From: an uncultured Maribacter sp. | Lineage (GTDB): Bacteria; Bacteroidota; Bacteroidia; Flavobacteriales; Flavobacteriaceae | Length of the DNA stretch: 5,908 nucleotides | Reading direction: 5' to 3' | NCBI GenBank assembly: GCA_905479535.1 | Contig: CAJQMW010000505.1 | Coordinates: 1-5,908 of the forward strand | Part shown: positions 5,039-5,908 of the stretch, in pieces | Position numbering within the stretch: position 1 is the stretch's first letter | Layout: every line of letters begins with the position of its first letter | Notes under the pieces: model-generated | The model's database searches: none | What the model saw: only the letters and a program-made list of their open reading frames with translations | What the model was told of the DNA's origin: nothing | Position numbers and translations under genes: made by a program

Positions 5039-5389
5039 ATGGCGGACAAAAAATTTGATTTAGAAAATAGATTAGTAGATTTTGCTGCAAACGTAGCCTT
5101 ATTTTGCAAAGACTTACCTTCTGACATGACAGGTCTTTACTATGGAAATCAATTATTACGTTCTGGTGGAAGTGCGGCTTTGAACTTTGGAGAAGCCCAA
5201 GGAAAAAACAGGAACAGAGATTACATTAGTAAAGCGGGAATTAGCTTAAAAGAACTAAAAGAATCACGAGTAAACCTTAAAATATTGTCTAAAGTCGATT
5301 ACGGAAATGAATCCAATAGAACTCATTTGTTGGACGAAGCAGAACAGTTGATAAAAATCATAGCTACAATAATTAAAAATAAAAAGTGA
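5039..5389 (+). CDS. Four-helix-bundle protein (S23 / 23S rRNA intervening-sequence type)
   Basis: A 116-residue protein; the start is ATG 5039, because 'MADKKFDLENRLVDFAA' matches the usual N-terminus and the only earlier start is a GTG at 5015 inside the flanking repeat. Family marks are 'QLLRSGGSAALNFGEAQG' (38-55), 'RDYISKAGISLKELKES' (60-76), and a C-terminal helix 'LLDEAEQLIKIIATI'. The family forms homo-oligomeric helical bundles and is best known from open frames in 23S rRNA intervening sequences. In Bacteroidota, copies also stand alone between genes, and no biochemical role is established. Here it is wedged between an OsmC-family gene and recJ, flanked by inverted repeats, which looks like insertion of a small repeat-bounded unit. 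No promoter is obvious, so it may depend on read-through from the OsmC-family gene. Confidence 0.88.
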   Translation: MADKKFDLENRLVDFAANVALFCKDLPSDMTGLYYGNQLLRSGGSAALNFGEAQGKNRNRDYISKAGISLKELKESRVNLKILSKVDYGNESNRTHLLDEAEQLIKIIATIIKNKK

Positions 5390-5410
5390 AATAGGTGAGT
5401 TCAAATATTT

Positions 5411-5429
5411 CAAAGGATATCCCTTTTTG
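5411..5429 (+). terminator. Weak hairpin with T-run after the four-helix-bundle gene
   Basis: CAAAGG-ATATC-CCTTTTTG can form a short stem (AAAGG with CCTTT) ending in a T-run, 21 bases after the stop codon at 5389. The stem is only 5 bp, so termination would be inefficient at best. Confidence 0.25.
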
Positions 5430-5432
5430 TAA

Positions 5433-5460
5433 TTGAACTTGACTCTTGAACTTGACTCTT
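5433..5460. repeat. Tandem 13-bp repeat directly before recJ
   Basis: TTGAACTTGACTC occurs twice without a gap (5433-5445 and 5446-5458), followed by TT. It is inverted relative to the repeat before the four-helix-bundle gene and ends three bases before the recJ start codon, so it makes up the recJ leader. No purine-rich ribosome-binding site is left, which is common in Bacteroidota. Confidence 0.85.
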
Positions 5461-5463
5461 AAA

Positions 5464-5908
5464 ATGCGCTGGACCATAAAGCCAAAACCGGAACAAAGGA
5501 AAATTGACCAATTGGCCAAGGAGCTGAAGGTCGATGAATTGGTAGCGCAATTATTATTACAGAGAGGGATTGGCACGTACGATGAAGCAAAGCACTTCTT
5601 TAGGCCACAATTGGAAGATTTGCACGACCCATTCCTGATGAAGGATATGGACATTGCCGTAAAAAGGATAGAAGCTGCCATATCCAACAGTGAAAATATT
5701 CTAGTCTTCGGAGATTATGATGTAGATGGCACTACGGCCGTTGCTTTGCTATCGTCCTATTTGTTGAGCTACTACCCGAATGTGGCAACGTATATTCCTG
5801 ACCGATATGATGAGGGCTACGGTGTTTCCTATAAGGGTATTGATTTTGCGGAGGATAACGGTTTCTCTTTGATTATTGCTTTGGATTGTGGCGTAAAAGC
5901 TATTGACA
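5464..5908 (+). CDS. recJ: Single-stranded-DNA-specific 5'-3' exonuclease RecJ, N-terminal part (3' end outside window)
   Basis: The frame opens at ATG 5464 and runs off the window after 148 codons of what is normally a protein of about 560-570 residues. After an N-terminal segment 'MRWTIKPKPEQRKIDQLAKEL' comes the DHH-family core: motif I VFGDYDVDGTTAVALL (residues 81-96, with the Asp residues that bind catalytic metal), 'YIPDRYDEGYG' (110-120) typical of RecJ, and motif II-like 'IALDCGVKAID' (138-148). RecJ degrades single-stranded DNA 5' to 3' in the RecF recombination pathway, mismatch repair and base-excision repair, in the cytoplasm. Its leader is formed by the tandem repeat of the inserted four-helix-bundle unit. 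Its original promoter may therefore have been displaced, with expression coming from read-through or from a promoter within the inserted unit. Confidence 0.95.
   Translation, partial: MRWTIKPKPEQRKIDQLAKELKVDELVAQLLLQRGIGTYDEAKHFFRPQLEDLHDPFLMKDMDIAVKRIEAAISNSENILVFGDYDVDGTTAVALLSSYLLSYYPNVATYIPDRYDEGYGVSYKGIDFAEDNGFSLIIALDCGVKAID

Noticed and set aside
5373..5687. Minus-strand frame of 104 codons
   Set aside because: It is antisense to the unmistakable RecJ N-terminus and spans the tandem repeat.
1..5908. CRISPR array, tRNA or rRNA genes
   Set aside because: No regularly spaced direct repeats and no tRNA- or rRNA-like conserved segments were seen on either strand.

Overview
The window looks like chromosomal DNA of a marine-type flavobacterium (Bacteroidota, Flavobacteriaceae). 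The reasons are its AT-rich flanks, promoter boxes of the Bacteroidota form TAnnTTTG, a RecJ and a four-helix-bundle protein of flavobacterial type, and short dispersed palindromes of the 'ctcgacttcgctcgaa' kind seen in these genomes. The genus cannot be fixed from the sequence alone.

Layout, left to right. (1) 1-225 is the 3' end of a MarR-type regulator on the plus strand. (2) 242-919 (minus) is an intact reading frame that appears to be a chimera. Its N-terminal ~125 residues are a DEDD-type 3'-5' exonuclease domain, of the kind I recall at the front of large RecQ-like helicases. The rest is the C-terminal part of a gluconate 2-dehydrogenase subunit 3 family protein. (3) About 920-1169 holds no convincing gene but contains a structured intergenic element with a perfect 13-bp inverted repeat. 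(4) 1170-1845 is a compact cassette bounded by imperfect 15-bp inverted repeats. It carries a type II toxin-antitoxin pair (minus strand); the antitoxin is intact and the ParE/RelE-type toxin is out of frame because of a 7-base homopolymer at its start. (5) 1846-3494 is a decayed IS1182-family insertion sequence with recognisable 19-bp ends. Its transposase has one nonsense codon and two frameshifts. It is visibly richer in G+C than its surroundings and abuts the cassette end exactly. (6) 3495-3813 is non-coding. (7) 3814-5001 holds a divergent pair: a carboxymuconolactone decarboxylase/AhpD-like protein (minus) and an OsmC-family protein (plus). Both families are linked to peroxide and thiol redox defence. 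Between them lies a flavobacterial promoter whose -7 box sits inside a perfect 18-bp palindrome, a likely operator. (8) 5002-5460 is a four-helix-bundle (S23/rRNA intervening-sequence type) gene flanked by related inverted repeats, placed directly in front of recJ. (9) 5464-5908 is the 5' end of recJ.

How it fits together: the right side (redox pair and recJ) looks like stable chromosome. The stretch from about 533 to 3494 looks like an accessory hot spot where several elements have landed and decayed: a helicase/nuclease fragment, a TA cassette and an IS. I see no intact new multi-gene system. The most unusual objects are the chimeric 242-919 gene, the inverted-repeat-bounded TA cassette with its homopolymer-disrupted toxin, and the repeat-bounded four-helix-bundle gene.
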